NCBI RefSeq assembly: GCF_902497625.1
Contig: NZ_CABVGX010000004.1
Span: forward strand, 124,001-188,000
Reading direction: 5' to 3'
Origin: Pseudomonas fluorescens
GTDB taxonomy: Bacteria > Pseudomonadota > Gammaproteobacteria > Pseudomonadales > Pseudomonadaceae
DNA length: 64,000 nucleotides
The translations under genes were made by a program, and so were the position numbers. Positions 28,272-41,298 of this stretch are shown here, piece by piece; position 1 is the stretch's first letter, and the number at the start of each line of letters is the position of its first letter. Below the pieces are notes generated by a model that did not search any database, had not been told where the DNA came from, and worked only from the letters and a program-made list of their open reading frames with translations.

Positions 28272-29539
28272 GTCACTAACCTGCGCTGGAAGAGTTCACG
28301 GAAGACCGGGTAGATATCCCCGGCCGAGACCAGTTGTTGCTGGGCAAAAGTGTCGGAGAAGGCATCGGCGATGCGTTCATATTCGAACCACAGCGCTTGG
28401 TGTTCACGCGGGGTGATCTCGACGTAAGTGTAGTACTGCACAAACGGCATGATCTGGTTGATCAGGATGTCGCGGCAAATAGGCGAGTCATCGTTCCAGT
28501 TGTCGCCGTCCGACGCTTGCGCAGCGTAGATGTTCCACTCGTTACTCGGGTAACGCTCGGCCATGATCTCCTGCATCAGTTTCAGGGCGCTGGAAACGAT
28601 GGTGCCGCCGGTTTCACGGGAATAGAAAAACTCTTCCTCGTCTACTTCGCGCGCGCTGGTGTGGTGGCGAATGAAGACGACATCAATCTTGTCGTAGTTA
28701 CGCTTGAGGAACAGGTACAAGAGGATGAAAAAGCGCTTGGCGATGTCTTTGGTCGCCTGAGTCATGGAACCGGAAACGTCCATCAGGCAGAACATCACCG
28801 CTTTTGAGCTTGGATTAGGCTGTTTGATCAGCAGGTTGTACTTGAGGTCGAAAGTGTCGAGAAACGGCACGCGATGAATACGCGCACTGAGTTTTTCGAT
28901 TTCAGCCTCGATTTCCTGGATGTCCCCGAAATTATCAGGTTCCTCACGTTTGAGCCGCAGTAATTCTTCCTTGGCTTCACGCAGTTTTGCGCGACTGCTG
29001 CCAGACAGAGCGATCCGCCGCGCATGGGCCGAGCGCAAGGTTCGGATGATGTTGATGCGCGACGGGTTACCTTCGTTGCTGATGCCTGCGCGCACGGTCT
29101 TGAATGTATCGGTACCGGTCAGGTTACGTTTGACCAGATTGGGCAACTCCAGGTCCTCGAACATGAATTCGAGAAATTCTTCCTGAGTGATCTGGAAGAC
29201 GAATTCGTCCATCCCTTCACCAGAATTGCCGGCCTTGCCCGGGCCTCTCCCTCCGCCACCGCCTTGGGGGCGGGCAATGTGCTCGCCACTGGTGAACTCC
29301 TTGTTGCCGGGGTGAACGACCGTTTGCTTGCCGCCACGGCCGTGGTGAAGCACCGGCTCGTCGATATCACGACCGGGAATGCTGATTTGTTCACCATGCT
29401 CCATGTCGGTAATGGAGCGCCGGCTGACCGCCTCTTCGACAGCCTTCTTGATGTGGTCACGATAGCGCCGCAAAAATCGCTGACGGTTCACCGTGCTCTT
29501 GTTCTTGCCGTTCAGTCGTCGGTCGATCACATAGCTCAT
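28268..29539 (-). CDS. DUF444 (YeaH-type) protein with von Willebrand A-like region
   Basis: 423 residues from [20 protein letters not shown]. An upstream in-frame start at 29584 is rejected because it lies in the repeat spacer and adds non-conserved residues. A glycine-rich segment (about 85-105) precedes the C-terminal half. That half holds a MIDAS-like signature, [19 protein letters not shown], typical of vWA domains that bind partner proteins through a metal ion. Family genes always accompany PrkA kinase and SpoVR, as here. Function is unknown beyond this association. Confidence 0.93.
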   Translation of the reverse strand: MSYVIDRRLNGKNKSTVNRQRFLRRYRDHIKKAVEEAVSRRSITDMEHGEQISIPGRDIDEPVLHHGRGGKQTVVHPGNKEFTSGEHIARPQGGGGGRGPGKAGNSGEGMDEFVFQITQEEFLEFMFEDLELPNLVKRNLTGTDTFKTVRAGISNEGNPSRINIIRTLRSAHARRIALSGSSRAKLREAKEELLRLKREEPDNFGDIQEIEAEIEKLSARIHRVPFLDTFDLKYNLLIKQPNPSSKAVMFCLMDVSGSMTQATKDIAKRFFILLYLFLKRNYDKIDVVFIRHHTSAREVDEEEFFYSRETGGTIVSSALKLMQEIMAERYPSNEWNIYAAQASDGDNWNDDSPICRDILINQIMPFVQYYTYVEITPREHQALWFEYERIADAFSDTFAQQQLVSAGDIYPVFRELFQRRLVT

Positions 29540-29553
29540 AGGGGGCCCTCCGG

Positions 29554-29657
29554 GCAGCTTCAAGTTGTGAGCTGCAAGCTGCAAGTGAAAGCAATCACCC
29601 GGATCTTGGGCTTACGCGCTTTTTCCTTGCAGCTTGTGGCTTGGGGCTTGCAGCTGC
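29554..29657. repeat. Extragenic inverted repeat, AGCTGCAAGC type
   Basis: GCAGCTTCAAGTTGTGAGCT (29554-29573) continues GCAAGCTGCAAG. It pairs imperfectly with CTTGCAGCTTGTGGCTTGGG (29626-29645), which continues GCTTGCAGCTGC. The element fills the prkA-DUF444 gap and is a different repeat family from the GTGGGAGC elements. A partial copy (CTTGCCGCTTGCGGCTTGAA) is at 46603-46622. Confidence 0.8.
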
Positions 29658-29658
29658 C

Positions 29659-31581
29659 TCACTGCGACTTACGGACCCGTAGGTACCATTCGGAAAGTAG
29701 CCGAACCTGTTTGTCGGTATAGCCGCGCTCCACCATCCGTGTGACGAAGTCGTTGTGCTTCTGCTGATCCTCCTTGCTGGCCTTGGCGTTGAAGCTGATG
29801 ACTGGGAGGAGGTCCTCGGTGTTGGAGAACATTTTCTTCTCGATGACCACCCGCAGTTTTTCATAGCTGAGCCAGGTCGGGTTCTTGCCGTTGTTGTTGG
29901 CCCGGGCGCGCAGGACAAAGTTGACGATCTCGTTGCGGAAATCCTTCGGATTGCTGATGCCGGCCGGTTTCTCGATTTTCTCCAGTTCCTCGTTGAGCGC
30001 GACGCGATTGAGGATTTCGCCGGTTTCCGGGTCACGGTATTCCTGATCCTGAATCCAGAAGTCGGCGTACAGCACGTAGCGATCGAAAATGTTCTGACCG
30101 TACTCGCTGTACGACTCGAGGTAAGCGGTCTGGATTTCCTTGCCGATGAATTCGATATACCGCGGTGCCAGATACTCCTTCAGGAAACGCAGGTAACGTT
30201 CACGGGTTTCAGCCTGGAACTGTTCCTGTTCGATCTGTTGTTCCAGCACGTAGAGCAGATGTACCGGGTTGGCGGCAATTTCGTGCGGATCGAAGTTGAA
30301 CACCTTGGACAGGATCTTGAAGGCGAAGCGAGTCGACAGGCCGTTCATGCCTTCGTCGACGCCGGCGTTGTCGCGGTATTCCTGAATCGACTTGGCCTTT
30401 GGATCGGTGTCCTTGAGGTTCTCGCCGTCATACACCCGCATCTTCGAGTAGATATTAGAGTTTTCCGGCTCCTTGAGACGCGATAGCACGGTGAACTGGG
30501 CGAGCATCTTCAGGGTGTCAGGCGCGCAGTGAGCTTTGGCCAGCGAACTGTTGAAGAGCAGCTTGTCGTAGATCTTCACTTCGTCGCTGACCCGCAGGCA
30601 GTACGGCACTTTGACGATGTAGATCCGGTCGATGAAGGCTTCGTTGTTCTTATTGTTACGGAAGGTGTGCCATTCCGATTCGTTGGAGTGGGCCAGCAGA
30701 ATCCCGGTGAACGGAATCGCGCCGAGACCTTCGGTACTGTTGTAGTTGCCTTCCTGAGTGGCGGTCAGCAATGGGTGCAGCACCTTGATCGGCGCCTTGA
30801 ACATTTCGACGAATTCCATCAGGCCTTGGTTGGCCCGGCACAGCGCTCCGGAGTAGCTATAAGCGTCGGCGTCGTTTTGCGGATATTCCTCGAGTTTGCG
30901 GATGTCGACCTTGCCCACCAGTGCCGAGATGTCCTGGTTGTTTTCGTCGCCCGGTTCGGTTTTAGCGACTGCGATCTGGTTGAGGATCGACGGATAGAGC
31001 TTCACCACGCGGAACTGGCTGATGTCGCCACCGAACTCGGCGAGGCGCTTGGTAGCCCATGGCGACATGATGGTATTGAGATAACGCCGTGGAATGCCGA
31101 AGTCTTCTTCGAGGATCGCGCCATCTTCAGTGGCGTTGAACAGACCCAAGGGTGACTCGAACACGGGCGAGCCCTTGATCGCATAAAAAGGCACTTTTTC
31201 GATCAGCTGTTTCAGTTTCTCGGCCAGCGACGATTTACCACCACCGACGGGGCCGAGCAGATAGAGGATTTGTTTCTTCTCTTCCAGGCCCTGTGCGGCA
31301 TGGCGGAAGTACGACACGATCTGGTCGATGCATTCTTCCATCCCGTGGAAGTCCTCAAACGCCGGATAGCGACGGATTACCTTGTTGGAGAAGATTCGCG
31401 ACAGCCTCGAGTTGGTCGAGGTGTCCAGCAGCTCCGGTTCCCCGATGGCCAGCAGCAGACGCTCGGCGGCGGAAACGTAGGCGCTGCGGTCCTGCTTGCA
31501 CAGCTCAAGATACTCTTGCAGAGAGAGTTCTTCCTGGCGTGTGGACTCGAAGCGTTGTTGGAAGTGGCTAAAGATACTCAT
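29659..31581 (-). CDS. prkA: PrkA family serine protein kinase (YeaG-like)
   Basis: 640 residues. The N-terminal AAA-like region has a Walker A loop, YLLGPVGGGKSSLAEKLKQL (about residue 107 on), and a C-terminal part related to kinase folds. PrkA/YeaG kinases act in nitrogen-starvation and stationary-phase adaptation in E. coli. Together with the two genes downstream it makes the conserved yeaG-yeaH-ycgB set, transcribed in this order. The 294-bp region upstream should contain its promoter; I could not identify the sigma class. Confidence 0.94.
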   Translation of the reverse strand: MSIFSHFQQRFESTRQEELSLQEYLELCKQDRSAYVSAAERLLLAIGEPELLDTSTNSRLSRIFSNKVIRRYPAFEDFHGMEECIDQIVSYFRHAAQGLEEKKQILYLLGPVGGGKSSLAEKLKQLIEKVPFYAIKGSPVFESPLGLFNATEDGAILEEDFGIPRRYLNTIMSPWATKRLAEFGGDISQFRVVKLYPSILNQIAVAKTEPGDENNQDISALVGKVDIRKLEEYPQNDADAYSYSGALCRANQGLMEFVEMFKAPIKVLHPLLTATQEGNYNSTEGLGAIPFTGILLAHSNESEWHTFRNNKNNEAFIDRIYIVKVPYCLRVSDEVKIYDKLLFNSSLAKAHCAPDTLKMLAQFTVLSRLKEPENSNIYSKMRVYDGENLKDTDPKAKSIQEYRDNAGVDEGMNGLSTRFAFKILSKVFNFDPHEIAANPVHLLYVLEQQIEQEQFQAETRERYLRFLKEYLAPRYIEFIGKEIQTAYLESYSEYGQNIFDRYVLYADFWIQDQEYRDPETGEILNRVALNEELEKIEKPAGISNPKDFRNEIVNFVLRARANNNGKNPTWLSYEKLRVVIEKKMFSNTEDLLPVISFNAKASKEDQQKHNDFVTRMVERGYTDKQVRLLSEWYLRVRKSQ

Positions 31582-31809
31582 GACGTCACCTCGCTCGATA
31601 CGTGGAGCCGACGCCGGATCACTCAGTCGATGCTGGCAGCAACCGAACAGGCAGTCGCTGTTTACCCCCCAGAACTCTTTCGACGCACAATGCCGAAAGC
31701 TACTCCCGATGACCCGCGCGCCGGTGTACCGGCTCTCCCCTGTTTTGGATGGCCTGCGCTTAAGGATAGTTGGGAATTCAGGAGGTAAAGGCGAGATACG
31801 TAATTAGTT

Positions 31810-31860
31810 GTGGCAGACCGTTCGTCTGCCACCGCCCAAGCCCGCGGAGGCCGGGGCTTG
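31810..31860. other. Two adjacent hairpins between glpE and prkA
   Basis: GTGGCAGAC-CGTTC-GTCTGCCAC (31810-31832) is perfect, and CAAGCCC-N10-GGGCTTG (31837-31860) follows. They lie about 16 bp beyond the glpE stop. The only T-run on the minus strand precedes the hairpins, so they are not a standard terminator. Confidence 0.6.
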
Positions 31861-31875
31861 AGCGCTGTAAAAAAA

Positions 31876-32205
31876 TCATTCGGGGGTGCCTTGCGCGGTT
31901 TCAGCAGGATAAGTCGTGCGCCACAGCTCGAAGCCGCCGTCCATGCTGTAGACGTCGGAAAAGCCCTGGCTGATGAGGTAAGCGGCGGCGCCCTGGCTGG
32001 AATTACCGTGGTAGCAGACTACTACGGTCGGCGCGTCCAGGTCAGCGCCCTGAATGAAAGCGTGCAGGGAGTGGTTATCCAGATGCTTCGAACCGCTGAT
32101 ATGCAACGCGGCGAACGTCGCTGGATCGCGTACGTCGACGACCACGGCACCTTGTTCACGCAGGGCTTGAGCCTGCTCTGGGGGGATACGTTTGAATTCG
32201 CTCAT
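31876..32205 (-). CDS. glpE: GlpE-type thiosulfate sulfurtransferase (rhodanese)
   Basis: 109 residues, a single rhodanese domain. The active-site loop is CYHGNSS with Cys64, the GlpE hallmark, and [16 protein letters not shown] is the conserved N-terminal motif. It transfers sulfane sulfur from thiosulfate to cyanide or other thiol acceptors. It is 32 nt downstream of apaH and probably the last gene of that operon. Confidence 0.96.
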   Translation of the reverse strand: MSEFKRIPPEQAQALREQGAVVVDVRDPATFAALHISGSKHLDNHSLHAFIQGADLDAPTVVVCYHGNSSQGAAAYLISQGFSDVYSMDGGFELWRTTYPAETAQGTPE

Positions 32206-32237
32206 GGCGGCTCCTGTAGCTCGGCTGAAAGCGCAGT

Positions 32238-33119
32238 CTAGCGCCCAGCGCTGGCTGGCGTTTGTTCGGATGGGGCGGGGGTGCCTGGCGTCTGCGCGTT
32301 ACCGTGTTCGTCGCATTTGCAAGGGAGGCGCTCGCCGGTGTCGACATTCATCAGGGTCAACGATCCGCCCCAGACGCACCCGGTGTCGAGGGCAAAAACG
32401 TTCGGCTCGTTACACTGACCTTCCAGCGCAGCCCAATGACCGAAAATGATCTTCGTATCCCTGGTCTTGCGCTCCTTGTGCTGGAACCAGGGTTTGTAGC
32501 CATGTGGGGCCGACTCGAGACCTTCCTTGCTCTTGAGATCCAGTTTGCCCTCGGCCGTACAGAAACGCATGCGGGTGAAATAATTGGTGATTACCCGCAG
32601 GCGCGTCACGCCTTTGAGGTCGCTGTCCCATTTTAACGGCTCATTGCCGTACATGCCGTCCAGGTAAGGGGTGAAACGGTTGTCGTCGCGCAGGGCCTCT
32701 TCAACTTCCGCGGCGCATTTCAAGGCTTTGCGCAGAGACCACTGTGGCGGTATGCCGGCATGCACCAAGGCGATATTGCGCGCCTCGTCGTAATGCATGA
32801 GCTTTTGCTGACGCACCCATTCCAGCAGCTCCGCGCAATCAGGTGCCTGGAGAATCTCGCGAAGCGTGTCGGCTTTTTTCAAGCGTTCGATGTTGTGACC
32901 GGCGGCCAGCAAGTGCAGGTCATGGTTGCCGAGCACGCACACCAGCGATTCGCGGATGTTATAGAGGAAGCGCAGAGTGTCCAGCGACTGCGGACCGCGA
33001 TTGACCAGGTCGCCGACCAGCCACAGTTTGTCCCGGGCAGGGTCGAAGGCAACTTGCTTCAGCAGGCACTTCAGGGGTTCAAGACACCCCTGCAGGTCGC
33101 CAACGGCATACGTTGCCAT
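32238..33119 (-). CDS. apaH: ApaH, symmetrical diadenosine tetraphosphatase
   Basis: 293 residues of the metallophosphatase family with GDLQGC (from residue 7), GDLVNRGP and GNHD metal-binding motifs, plus VHAGIPPQW downstream. It cleaves Ap4A to two ADP and, in E. coli, removes Np4 caps from RNA. Its ATG overlaps the apaG stop by one base. The proline/threonine-rich last 20 residues are variable. Confidence 0.97.
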   Translation of the reverse strand: MATYAVGDLQGCLEPLKCLLKQVAFDPARDKLWLVGDLVNRGPQSLDTLRFLYNIRESLVCVLGNHDLHLLAAGHNIERLKKADTLREILQAPDCAELLEWVRQQKLMHYDEARNIALVHAGIPPQWSLRKALKCAAEVEEALRDDNRFTPYLDGMYGNEPLKWDSDLKGVTRLRVITNYFTRMRFCTAEGKLDLKSKEGLESAPHGYKPWFQHKERKTRDTKIIFGHWAALEGQCNEPNVFALDTGCVWGGSLTLMNVDTGERLPCKCDEHGNAQTPGTPAPSEQTPASAGR

Positions 33120-33499
33120 CAGTGCAGGGCTCCGGGTACCGCCAGTCGGAAGGGAGCAATGATGGCATCGAAATGTTTGCCATCGTCAGCAAGCATCTCG
33201 TAGGTGCCCTGCATGGTGCCGACTTTAGAAGTCATGACCGTGCCGCTGCTGTAGGTGTGGCTTTTGCCTGGGTCGATCAATGGTTGCTGACCAACCACAC
33301 CCGCGCCGCGAACCTCCTCGACATGTCCGTCACCGTCGGTGATCACCCAGTGCCGTGTCAGCAGCTTGGCTGGTACAAGGCCGTTGTTGACCACGGTGAT
33401 GGTATAGGCGAACGCAAAGCGTTCCTGATCGGGTTGTGATTGTTCTGCCAGATAGCGGGTGACGACGCTGACGTCGACCTGGTAACGAGGATCGGACAT
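33119..33499 (-). CDS. apaG: ApaG (DUF525) protein
   Basis: 126 residues from [20 protein letters not shown]. An upstream start at 33616 is rejected because it would run to the ksgA end with unrelated sequence. The beta-sandwich family signature appears as [20 protein letters not shown] then YSSGTVM. Biochemical role is unsettled. It is between ksgA and apaH as in enterobacteria. Confidence 0.96.
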   Translation of the reverse strand: MSDPRYQVDVSVVTRYLAEQSQPDQERFAFAYTITVVNNGLVPAKLLTRHWVITDGDGHVEEVRGAGVVGQQPLIDPGKSHTYSSGTVMTSKVGTMQGTYEMLADDGKHFDAIIAPFRLAVPGALH

Positions 33500-33612
33500 G
33501 CAAAAGGCCTTAAAAACGAAGCGGAACGCGGGCGTAGCTGATGGATTCAGTCTAGGCCAAGTATCGGGTAGTAAACCAGACTGACGTCCTACCCGATAGC
33601 GTTCATCACCAG

Positions 33613-34425
33613 TCAATCGGCGACCGGTTTGACCTGTTCGCTGAGCTTGTCGGCCAGTCGCACGAAGGCGGCCAGATCAAGTTGCTCGGGGCGCAGGCTG
33701 CCATCGACGCCGGCGGCTTCAATCTCATCATTGCTGAGCAGCAATTTGAGTGTGTTGCGCAAGGTCTTGCGGCGCTGATTGAAGGCTTCGCGCACGACCC
33801 GCTCCAACAGTTTGTGATCTTTGGCCGGGTGTGGCAGTACGTCGTGGGGTACCAGGCGCACGATGGCCGAATCGACCTTTGGCGGTGGATTGAATGCGCC
33901 CGGACCGACGTTGAACAGATGCTCGACCCGACAATGGTACTGAACCATGATCGACAAACGGCCCCAGTCCCCACCGCCAGGACCCGCCGCCAGACGCTCG
34001 ACCACTTCCTTTTGCAGCATGAAGTGCATGTCGCGAATGATCGCCGCATTGTTCAGCAGGTGAAAAATCAGCGGCGTAGAAATGTTGTACGGCAAGTTGC
34101 CGACGACACGCAGACTGTTCGGTGCAGCATTGAGGCTATTGAAGTCGAACTTCAATGCGTCGCCTTGATGCAGGTTGAAATTGCTCTTGTCGGCAAACTG
34201 CTGGTTGAGGATCGGGATCAGGTCCTTGTCCAGCTCGACGACATCCAGCTGCCCGCCGCTGTTGAGCAGGCCCTGAGTCAGCGCACCTTGGCCCGGTCCG
34301 ATTTCCAGCAGGCGATCTTCGGGTTTGGCGCGGATGGCGCGCAGGATGCGGTCGATAACACCGGCATCATGCAGAAAGTTCTGGCCAAAGCGCTTGCGCG
34401 CCTTGTGTTGGTAATGCTCGGTCAT
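33613..34425 (-). CDS. ksgA: KsgA, 16S rRNA dimethyladenosine methyltransferase
   Basis: 270 residues. The SAM-binding motif is [15 protein letters not shown] and the adenosine-binding motif is [15 protein letters not shown], with RFGQNFLHD at the N-terminus. It dimethylates A1518 and A1519 of 16S rRNA late in 30S assembly. The alternative symbol rsmA is avoided because RsmA is also the target of the sRNA at the start of this window. It overlaps pdxA by 4 nt. Confidence 0.98.
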   Translation of the reverse strand: MTEHYQHKARKRFGQNFLHDAGVIDRILRAIRAKPEDRLLEIGPGQGALTQGLLNSGGQLDVVELDKDLIPILNQQFADKSNFNLHQGDALKFDFNSLNAAPNSLRVVGNLPYNISTPLIFHLLNNAAIIRDMHFMLQKEVVERLAAGPGGGDWGRLSIMVQYHCRVEHLFNVGPGAFNPPPKVDSAIVRLVPHDVLPHPAKDHKLLERVVREAFNQRRKTLRNTLKLLLSNDEIEAAGVDGSLRPEQLDLAAFVRLADKLSEQVKPVAD

Positions 34426-35411
34426 AAACGGGTCTCGGCCATCTGGTAGGCGGTTTCCAGGGCGACTTGCAGGCTGCCGGTGTCGATCTTGCCGCTGCCG
34501 GCCAGGTCCAGGGCTGTGCCGTGGTCGACCGAAGTGCGGATGATCGGCAAACCGAGCGTCACGTTGACGGCCGCGCCGAAGCCTTTGTACTTCAGCACAG
34601 GCAAGCCCTGGTCGTGGTACATCGCCAGCACCGCGTCGCAGTGCTCCAGATATTTGGGGGTAAACAGAGTGTCGGCGGGCAGGGGACCGCGAAGGTCCAT
34701 GCCTTCAGCGCGCAGGCGCTCCAAGGTGGGTTCGATGATGTCGATTTCTTCATGGCCCAAGTGGCCGCCTTCACCAGCGTGCGGGTTGAGTCCACAGACC
34801 AGAATGCGCGGCCGGGCGATGCCGAATTTTTCTTGCAGGTCGCTGTGCAGGATTCGCGTGACACGCTCCAGCCGCTCCGGCGTGATCGCATCGGCAATCT
34901 CGCGCAGGGGCAGGTGGGTGGTAACCAACGCCACACGTAATCCGTGCGTCGCCAGCATCATCACCACTTGTGCGGTGTGGGTCAGCTCGGCGAGAAATTC
35001 CGTGTGGCCGGAAAAAGCGATACCCGATTCGTTGATCACACCCTTGTGTACCGGAGCCGTAATCATGCCGTCAAAAGCTCCGTCCATGCAGCCTTGGCCC
35101 GCTCGGGTCAGGGTTTCCAGAACGAAAGCGGAGTTGGCTTTATCGAGTCGACCAGCATGAACCGGAGCGCCGAGCGGTGTATCCCAGACGTACAGGCTGT
35201 TGGCCGGCGCGGGAACGTCGGGCCAGGCATCTGGCATGACCGGCAACAAATCGACCACCACACCCAGCTGCGCGGCCCGCTCAAGGAGCAGATCGCGGCT
35301 GGTAATGGCAATCAGGGGATGGGGCTGGATGTGCGAGGCGAGCAGCAGGCACAGGTCAGGACCTATGCCGGCCGGTTCACCGGGTGTCAGCGCGAAACGT
35401 TTCGGTTTCAC
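34422..35411 (-). CDS. pdxA: PdxA, 4-hydroxythreonine-4-phosphate dehydrogenase
   Basis: 329 residues starting [20 protein letters not shown]. The metal-binding histidines are visible in [22 protein letters not shown] and [16 protein letters not shown]. It oxidises 4-phosphohydroxy-threonine in pyridoxal phosphate synthesis. Overlaps of 4 nt with surA upstream and ksgA downstream mark a tightly coupled operon. Confidence 0.98.
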   Translation of the reverse strand: MKPKRFALTPGEPAGIGPDLCLLLASHIQPHPLIAITSRDLLLERAAQLGVVVDLLPVMPDAWPDVPAPANSLYVWDTPLGAPVHAGRLDKANSAFVLETLTRAGQGCMDGAFDGMITAPVHKGVINESGIAFSGHTEFLAELTHTAQVVMMLATHGLRVALVTTHLPLREIADAITPERLERVTRILHSDLQEKFGIARPRILVCGLNPHAGEGGHLGHEEIDIIEPTLERLRAEGMDLRGPLPADTLFTPKYLEHCDAVLAMYHDQGLPVLKYKGFGAAVNVTLGLPIIRTSVDHGTALDLAGSGKIDTGSLQVALETAYQMAETRL

Positions 35412-36730
35412 TGCGCTGCCTGGTCTGCACCAGGGAGTTTGATCTCTACGTACGCTTCGTCACGGATCTGACGCAGCCAGCTCTGCAACTCTTCGTCGTA
35501 CTTGCGATTCCGCAATACAGTCATGGCTTGCTGCTCGCGGGCCTGACTGGTGCTGTCTGTAGCGCGGCGGCCGAGGACTTCCAGGACGTGCCAGCCGTAT
35601 TGGGTCTGGAATGGCTTGGACAGCTGGCCTTGCGGGGTATTAGCCATCACTTCGCGGAATTCCGGCACCAGCGCATTCGGGTCGATCCAGTTGAGGTCGC
35701 CACCGTTGAGGGCCGAACCCGGATCTTCCGAGAAGCTTTTCGCCAATTCGCCGAAATCTTCGCCCGACTCGATGCGGTCGTAGAGTTTATCAGCCAAGCG
35801 CTTGGTTTCGGCTTCGCTACGGATCTCGCTTGGCTTGATCAGGATGTGGCGCACGTGCACTTCATCGCGCACCTGGGTTTCGCCGCCACGCTTGTCAAGG
35901 ATCTTCAGAATAATGAAGCCCCCCGGCGTGCGCGTTGGCTGAGTCACATCGCCGACGGCCATGGTGCTGAGCAGACGATCGAACGGAGGTGGCAATTGAC
36001 CGGCTTTACGCCAGCCCATATCGCCGCCTTCCAGCGCAGTTTCACTGGCAGACCTGGCAATGGCCAGTTGACCGAAGTCAGCGCCTTGCTTGAGCTGCTG
36101 GTAAACCGCGTCAGCCTGTTTGGCAGCAGTCTGAATCGCTTCGGAGTTGGCGCTTTCCGGCGTAGGAATCAGGATGTTGGCCAGACGGAACTCTTCCGAC
36201 AGCTGCATTTTGCCAAGGTCGGAAGCCAGGAAGTTCTTCACTTCCTGCTCGGATACCTGGATACGCTCGGCCACACGACGCTGACGCACACGGCTGATGA
36301 TCATTTCACGACGGATCTGATCGCGAGCGTCGTCGTAAGACAAGCCGTCGCGAGCCAGGGCTGAGCGGAACTGTTCAATCGACATGTTATTGCGCTGGGC
36401 AATGGTGCCGACGGCCTGGTTCAGTTCTTCATCGGTAATGCGGATGCCGGAGCGTTCGCCGATCTGCAGTTGCAGGTTTTCGACGATCAGGCGTTCCAGC
36501 ACTTGCTGGTCCAGCACGCCTGGTGGCGGAGCCGCAGCGCCGCGCTTGGCGATGGTTTGCTGAACTTCATGAACACGCTGGTCCAGTTGGCTCTGCATGA
36601 CCACGTCGTTATCGACGATGGCCACCACTTTGTCGATGGACTGTACTGCGGCATTTGCCGCAGTACCCAGGAACAACGCGCCCAGCATCAGCGGGCGCAG
36701 ACAATCAGAAAGCTTGGTCTTCACGTTCAC
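35408..36730 (-). CDS. surA: SurA, periplasmic chaperone/peptidyl-prolyl isomerase
   Basis: 440 residues with a signal peptide ([17 protein letters not shown]), an N-terminal chaperone module and two parvulin domains, seen from [20 protein letters not shown] and from [20 protein letters not shown]. It escorts outer-membrane proteins, including LptD, to the Bam complex. Its start lies 26 bp inside the end of lptD, so the client and chaperone genes are directly coupled. Confidence 0.97.
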   Translation of the reverse strand: MNVKTKLSDCLRPLMLGALFLGTAANAAVQSIDKVVAIVDNDVVMQSQLDQRVHEVQQTIAKRGAAAPPPGVLDQQVLERLIVENLQLQIGERSGIRITDEELNQAVGTIAQRNNMSIEQFRSALARDGLSYDDARDQIRREMIISRVRQRRVAERIQVSEQEVKNFLASDLGKMQLSEEFRLANILIPTPESANSEAIQTAAKQADAVYQQLKQGADFGQLAIARSASETALEGGDMGWRKAGQLPPPFDRLLSTMAVGDVTQPTRTPGGFIILKILDKRGGETQVRDEVHVRHILIKPSEIRSEAETKRLADKLYDRIESGEDFGELAKSFSEDPGSALNGGDLNWIDPNALVPEFREVMANTPQGQLSKPFQTQYGWHVLEVLGRRATDSTSQAREQQAMTVLRNRKYDEELQSWLRQIRDEAYVEIKLPGADQAAQ

Positions 36731-39479
36731 GATAACCTTGGATGCCTTTGTCGAGGAAGCTCTCTACCTTGGCGCCGGTGAGGCCGCCGAGACCTTTCAG
36801 GACGATTTGAAGGAAGACGCCATGGTCGCCTTTCTCATTTTCCGGAGCGTCTTGACTGGTTTCGTCATAGTCGACCCAGTAACGGTTGATCACGCGCAAC
36901 TTCCAGCAGCAGTTGTCGTACTCGAAGCCACCGAAGGCTTCCAGCGTACGATTGCGGTTGTAGTCGTACTGCCAGCGGCTGATGACGTTCCATTGCGGCA
37001 CCACCGGCCAGATGACCGAGAAGTCATGCTGCTGGATCTTGTAGTAGTCCTTCACGTAACCCGGAGTACCCGGAGTGCCGTAATCACCGCCGCCCACCGA
37101 CCAACGACCGGTGTTCTGGTCATAACGGACCTGGTCATTGCGATAGCGATAGCCGGCGTTGATGACCTTGTTCGGGTTGTCTTCAGGCTGGTAGTGGAAC
37201 ATCGCGCTACCCGAGCGAGGGCTGCGGCTGTCCGGATCCCAGTTGTAATCGGCAGTGGTACGCCAATCACGGTTCCAGCGGTATTCATACTCGAGTGCGT
37301 ACGGCGAGACACTGGATTGCGCATCTTCGCGAGTGTCTGCGTCGATACCTGGCAATTGAACCCTGCGATCCTTGAAATAGAAGGCCTGGCCGACGCTGAT
37401 GCGTTGACGTTCGAAGCCGTTGTCTTCGATCCAGCGGTTGGTCACGCCCAGCGATAATTTGTTCTCGTCGCCGACGCGGTCGGAGCCGGAGAAGCGATTG
37501 TCACGGAACAGCGACGAGTAGTTGAACGTGGACTCGCCGGTGTCGAACACAGGAATATCGGTCTGATCTTTCTCCGGTACATAGAGGTAGAACAGGCGAG
37601 GTTCCAGAGTCTGGCGGTAGTTCTTGCCAAACCAGGTGGTGTTGCGATCGAAGTACAGCCCGCTGTCAATGCTCGCAATCGGCACGCCACGGTTCTGGTT
37701 ACTCTTGAAGTCTTCACCTGGGAGCAGGGTGGTTTGCCCACGCTGATCAAGATCAAGGTCGTATTGCGTGTATTGATACTTGAGCGAAGGCTTCAGGAAA
37801 CCATAAGTCCATTCCATTGGCAGGCTGACACCTGGTTTCAGGTTCAAGCGAGTACCGTTAGAACGAGCCAGGCCGGCCACGTTGGTGTCCAGACGCGGCG
37901 ACAGGTTGCCGTCTTCGTCAGAGAATTGACCCGTTTTCAGATCACGATCAAAGCGCACTGCTTCGGTTTCGTAATCGAAATCCAGGCCTTCCGGATGGTA
38001 CGGCAGCTGACCATTGAAGGTGATCTGCGGCAAGCGGTCATACGGCGTGATGTCAGAAACGGTGGCCAGTTGATACGCCTGCGCATTGATCCGCGCGACA
38101 TAGCTGTCGCCACGGTAGCTGACAGAACCCTGCTGATTGACGTAATCCTCGCTTTTGACACCGATCTGATCGGTCTGCAGATCCTGGAAGTAATACGGAT
38201 CGCTGATCTTGGTGTAGTCAACTTCGGTGAGCACGCGGGAGTCGAGACCGCCCTTGTGCTGCCAGTTGTACATGTAGCGGGTTTTTTCGTAATCGGTCTG
38301 GTCGCTACGATCAGTGTTGTCGTCATTGAGATACGACGCACCGAACTGACCTTCGCTGGACTTGGTCAGATAACGGAACTCGCCTTCCAGCAACATGCCA
38401 CGCTTGCTCATGTAACGCGGGTACAACGTGGCATCGTAGTTAGGCGCCAGGTTGAAGTAATACGGCGTGACGAGCAGGAAGCCAGTATCGGTGCCTGTGC
38501 CGATGGTCGGCGGCAGGAAACCGGACTGACGTCGATCGTCGATCGGGAAGTAGATATACGGCGTGTACAGCACCGGAATGTCCTTGACCCGCAGCGTCAC
38601 GTTGGTCGCGGTACCGAAACCGGTGGCCGGGTTCAAGGTGATGTTGTTGCCCTTGAGCTGCCAGGCGTTGCTGTTCGGTTCGCACGTGGTGTACGTACCA
38701 TCCTTGAGGCGAATGATCGCGTTCTCGGCACGTTTGGCGTACAGCGCACTACCGCGAATACGCGATTTGTGCATCACGTATTCAGCGTTGTCGATCTTGG
38801 CTTCACCGGTGTCGAGCTGCACGTCGGCATGGTCGCCGACGATCAGTGCGCCGTTGTCGCGAATGCGCACGTTGCCGCTCAGTTCGCCACGGCTTTCAGC
38901 CTGATAGAGGTTCGCTTCGTCGGCTTCGGCCTGCATGCTGCCCTGACGCAAGACGACGTCACCGGCCAGTGTGGCGACCTGCTCATCCTGCTTGTAGCGG
39001 GAGGCTTTGGCGCCTACGAAGGTTGGCGCATCACTTTTATCCGTCTTGTCATTCATGCCAGGACGGATTGGTTCGATATAGGAACCAGAGCAGTAAGGAC
39101 CGGTTTCGGCCAATTGCGCTGCAGTGAGCTTCTCGCGTGGAACCCAGTCGAGGTGACTGTAGTCTGCGCTACGGGACGTCAGGCCGCGGCCGTTAGCCTC
39201 GGTGACCAGCACAGTTTTGTCGCCGGTGTCTTGACTGGAGCTGCCGTCGGCCGGAGTCTCGCCGCTCGTGCTCACAGCGCTGCCGTCATGGACGGGACGC
39301 GGTGGCAGCGCAGCGGCTGGAGATTTCGGCGCACAGTCCCAGGCACCCGAAGCAGAGACTGAGCAGTCATACTGTTCCGCGGCGACCACGAACGAAGTGG
39401 CTAGAGGTTGCAGGGCCAGCAGACTGCCGGTAACCAACAACGGAAATTTTTTACGAAACGCGGGGGATTTCAATGCCAT
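36705..39479 (-). CDS. lptD: LptD, LPS-assembly outer-membrane protein
   Basis: 924 residues from [12 protein letters not shown], where a signal peptide ends near residue 33. A longer in-frame reading up to 39713 runs into the divergent amgK gene and is rejected. A pseudomonad-type N-terminal extension (Cys39 in YDCS and a nearby WDC) precedes the OstA-like periplasmic jellyroll (about 180-290). A large beta-barrel with tyrosine/arginine-rich strands follows. The C-terminal CC pair in [15 protein letters not shown] fits the disulfides that LptD needs. With LptE it inserts LPS into the outer leaflet. Confidence 0.97.
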   Translation of the reverse strand: MALKSPAFRKKFPLLVTGSLLALQPLATSFVVAAEQYDCSVSASGAWDCAPKSPAAALPPRPVHDGSAVSTSGETPADGSSSQDTGDKTVLVTEANGRGLTSRSADYSHLDWVPREKLTAAQLAETGPYCSGSYIEPIRPGMNDKTDKSDAPTFVGAKASRYKQDEQVATLAGDVVLRQGSMQAEADEANLYQAESRGELSGNVRIRDNGALIVGDHADVQLDTGEAKIDNAEYVMHKSRIRGSALYAKRAENAIIRLKDGTYTTCEPNSNAWQLKGNNITLNPATGFGTATNVTLRVKDIPVLYTPYIYFPIDDRRQSGFLPPTIGTGTDTGFLLVTPYYFNLAPNYDATLYPRYMSKRGMLLEGEFRYLTKSSEGQFGASYLNDDNTDRSDQTDYEKTRYMYNWQHKGGLDSRVLTEVDYTKISDPYYFQDLQTDQIGVKSEDYVNQQGSVSYRGDSYVARINAQAYQLATVSDITPYDRLPQITFNGQLPYHPEGLDFDYETEAVRFDRDLKTGQFSDEDGNLSPRLDTNVAGLARSNGTRLNLKPGVSLPMEWTYGFLKPSLKYQYTQYDLDLDQRGQTTLLPGEDFKSNQNRGVPIASIDSGLYFDRNTTWFGKNYRQTLEPRLFYLYVPEKDQTDIPVFDTGESTFNYSSLFRDNRFSGSDRVGDENKLSLGVTNRWIEDNGFERQRISVGQAFYFKDRRVQLPGIDADTREDAQSSVSPYALEYEYRWNRDWRTTADYNWDPDSRSPRSGSAMFHYQPEDNPNKVINAGYRYRNDQVRYDQNTGRWSVGGGDYGTPGTPGYVKDYYKIQQHDFSVIWPVVPQWNVISRWQYDYNRNRTLEAFGGFEYDNCCWKLRVINRYWVDYDETSQDAPENEKGDHGVFLQIVLKGLGGLTGAKVESFLDKGIQGYREREDQAF

Positions 39480-39609
39480 CTTATTAGTCCGGGCTTCCTG
39501 CGTGCCATCTGCCCGCGGTGTGGGCCGCACGCCTCTCGATGGTCTGAAAAAGATGCTGGATAATAAAGCATGACCCGCTTGACGGCTAGCGCCGTCGGAG
39601 ACCCTTGTA

Positions 39610-41297
<1,688 letters not shown>

Positions 41298-41298
41298 G

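Noticed and set aside
37734..39362. 542-codon plus-strand ORF opposite lptD
   Set aside because: Antisense shadow of the lptD barrel coding sequence.
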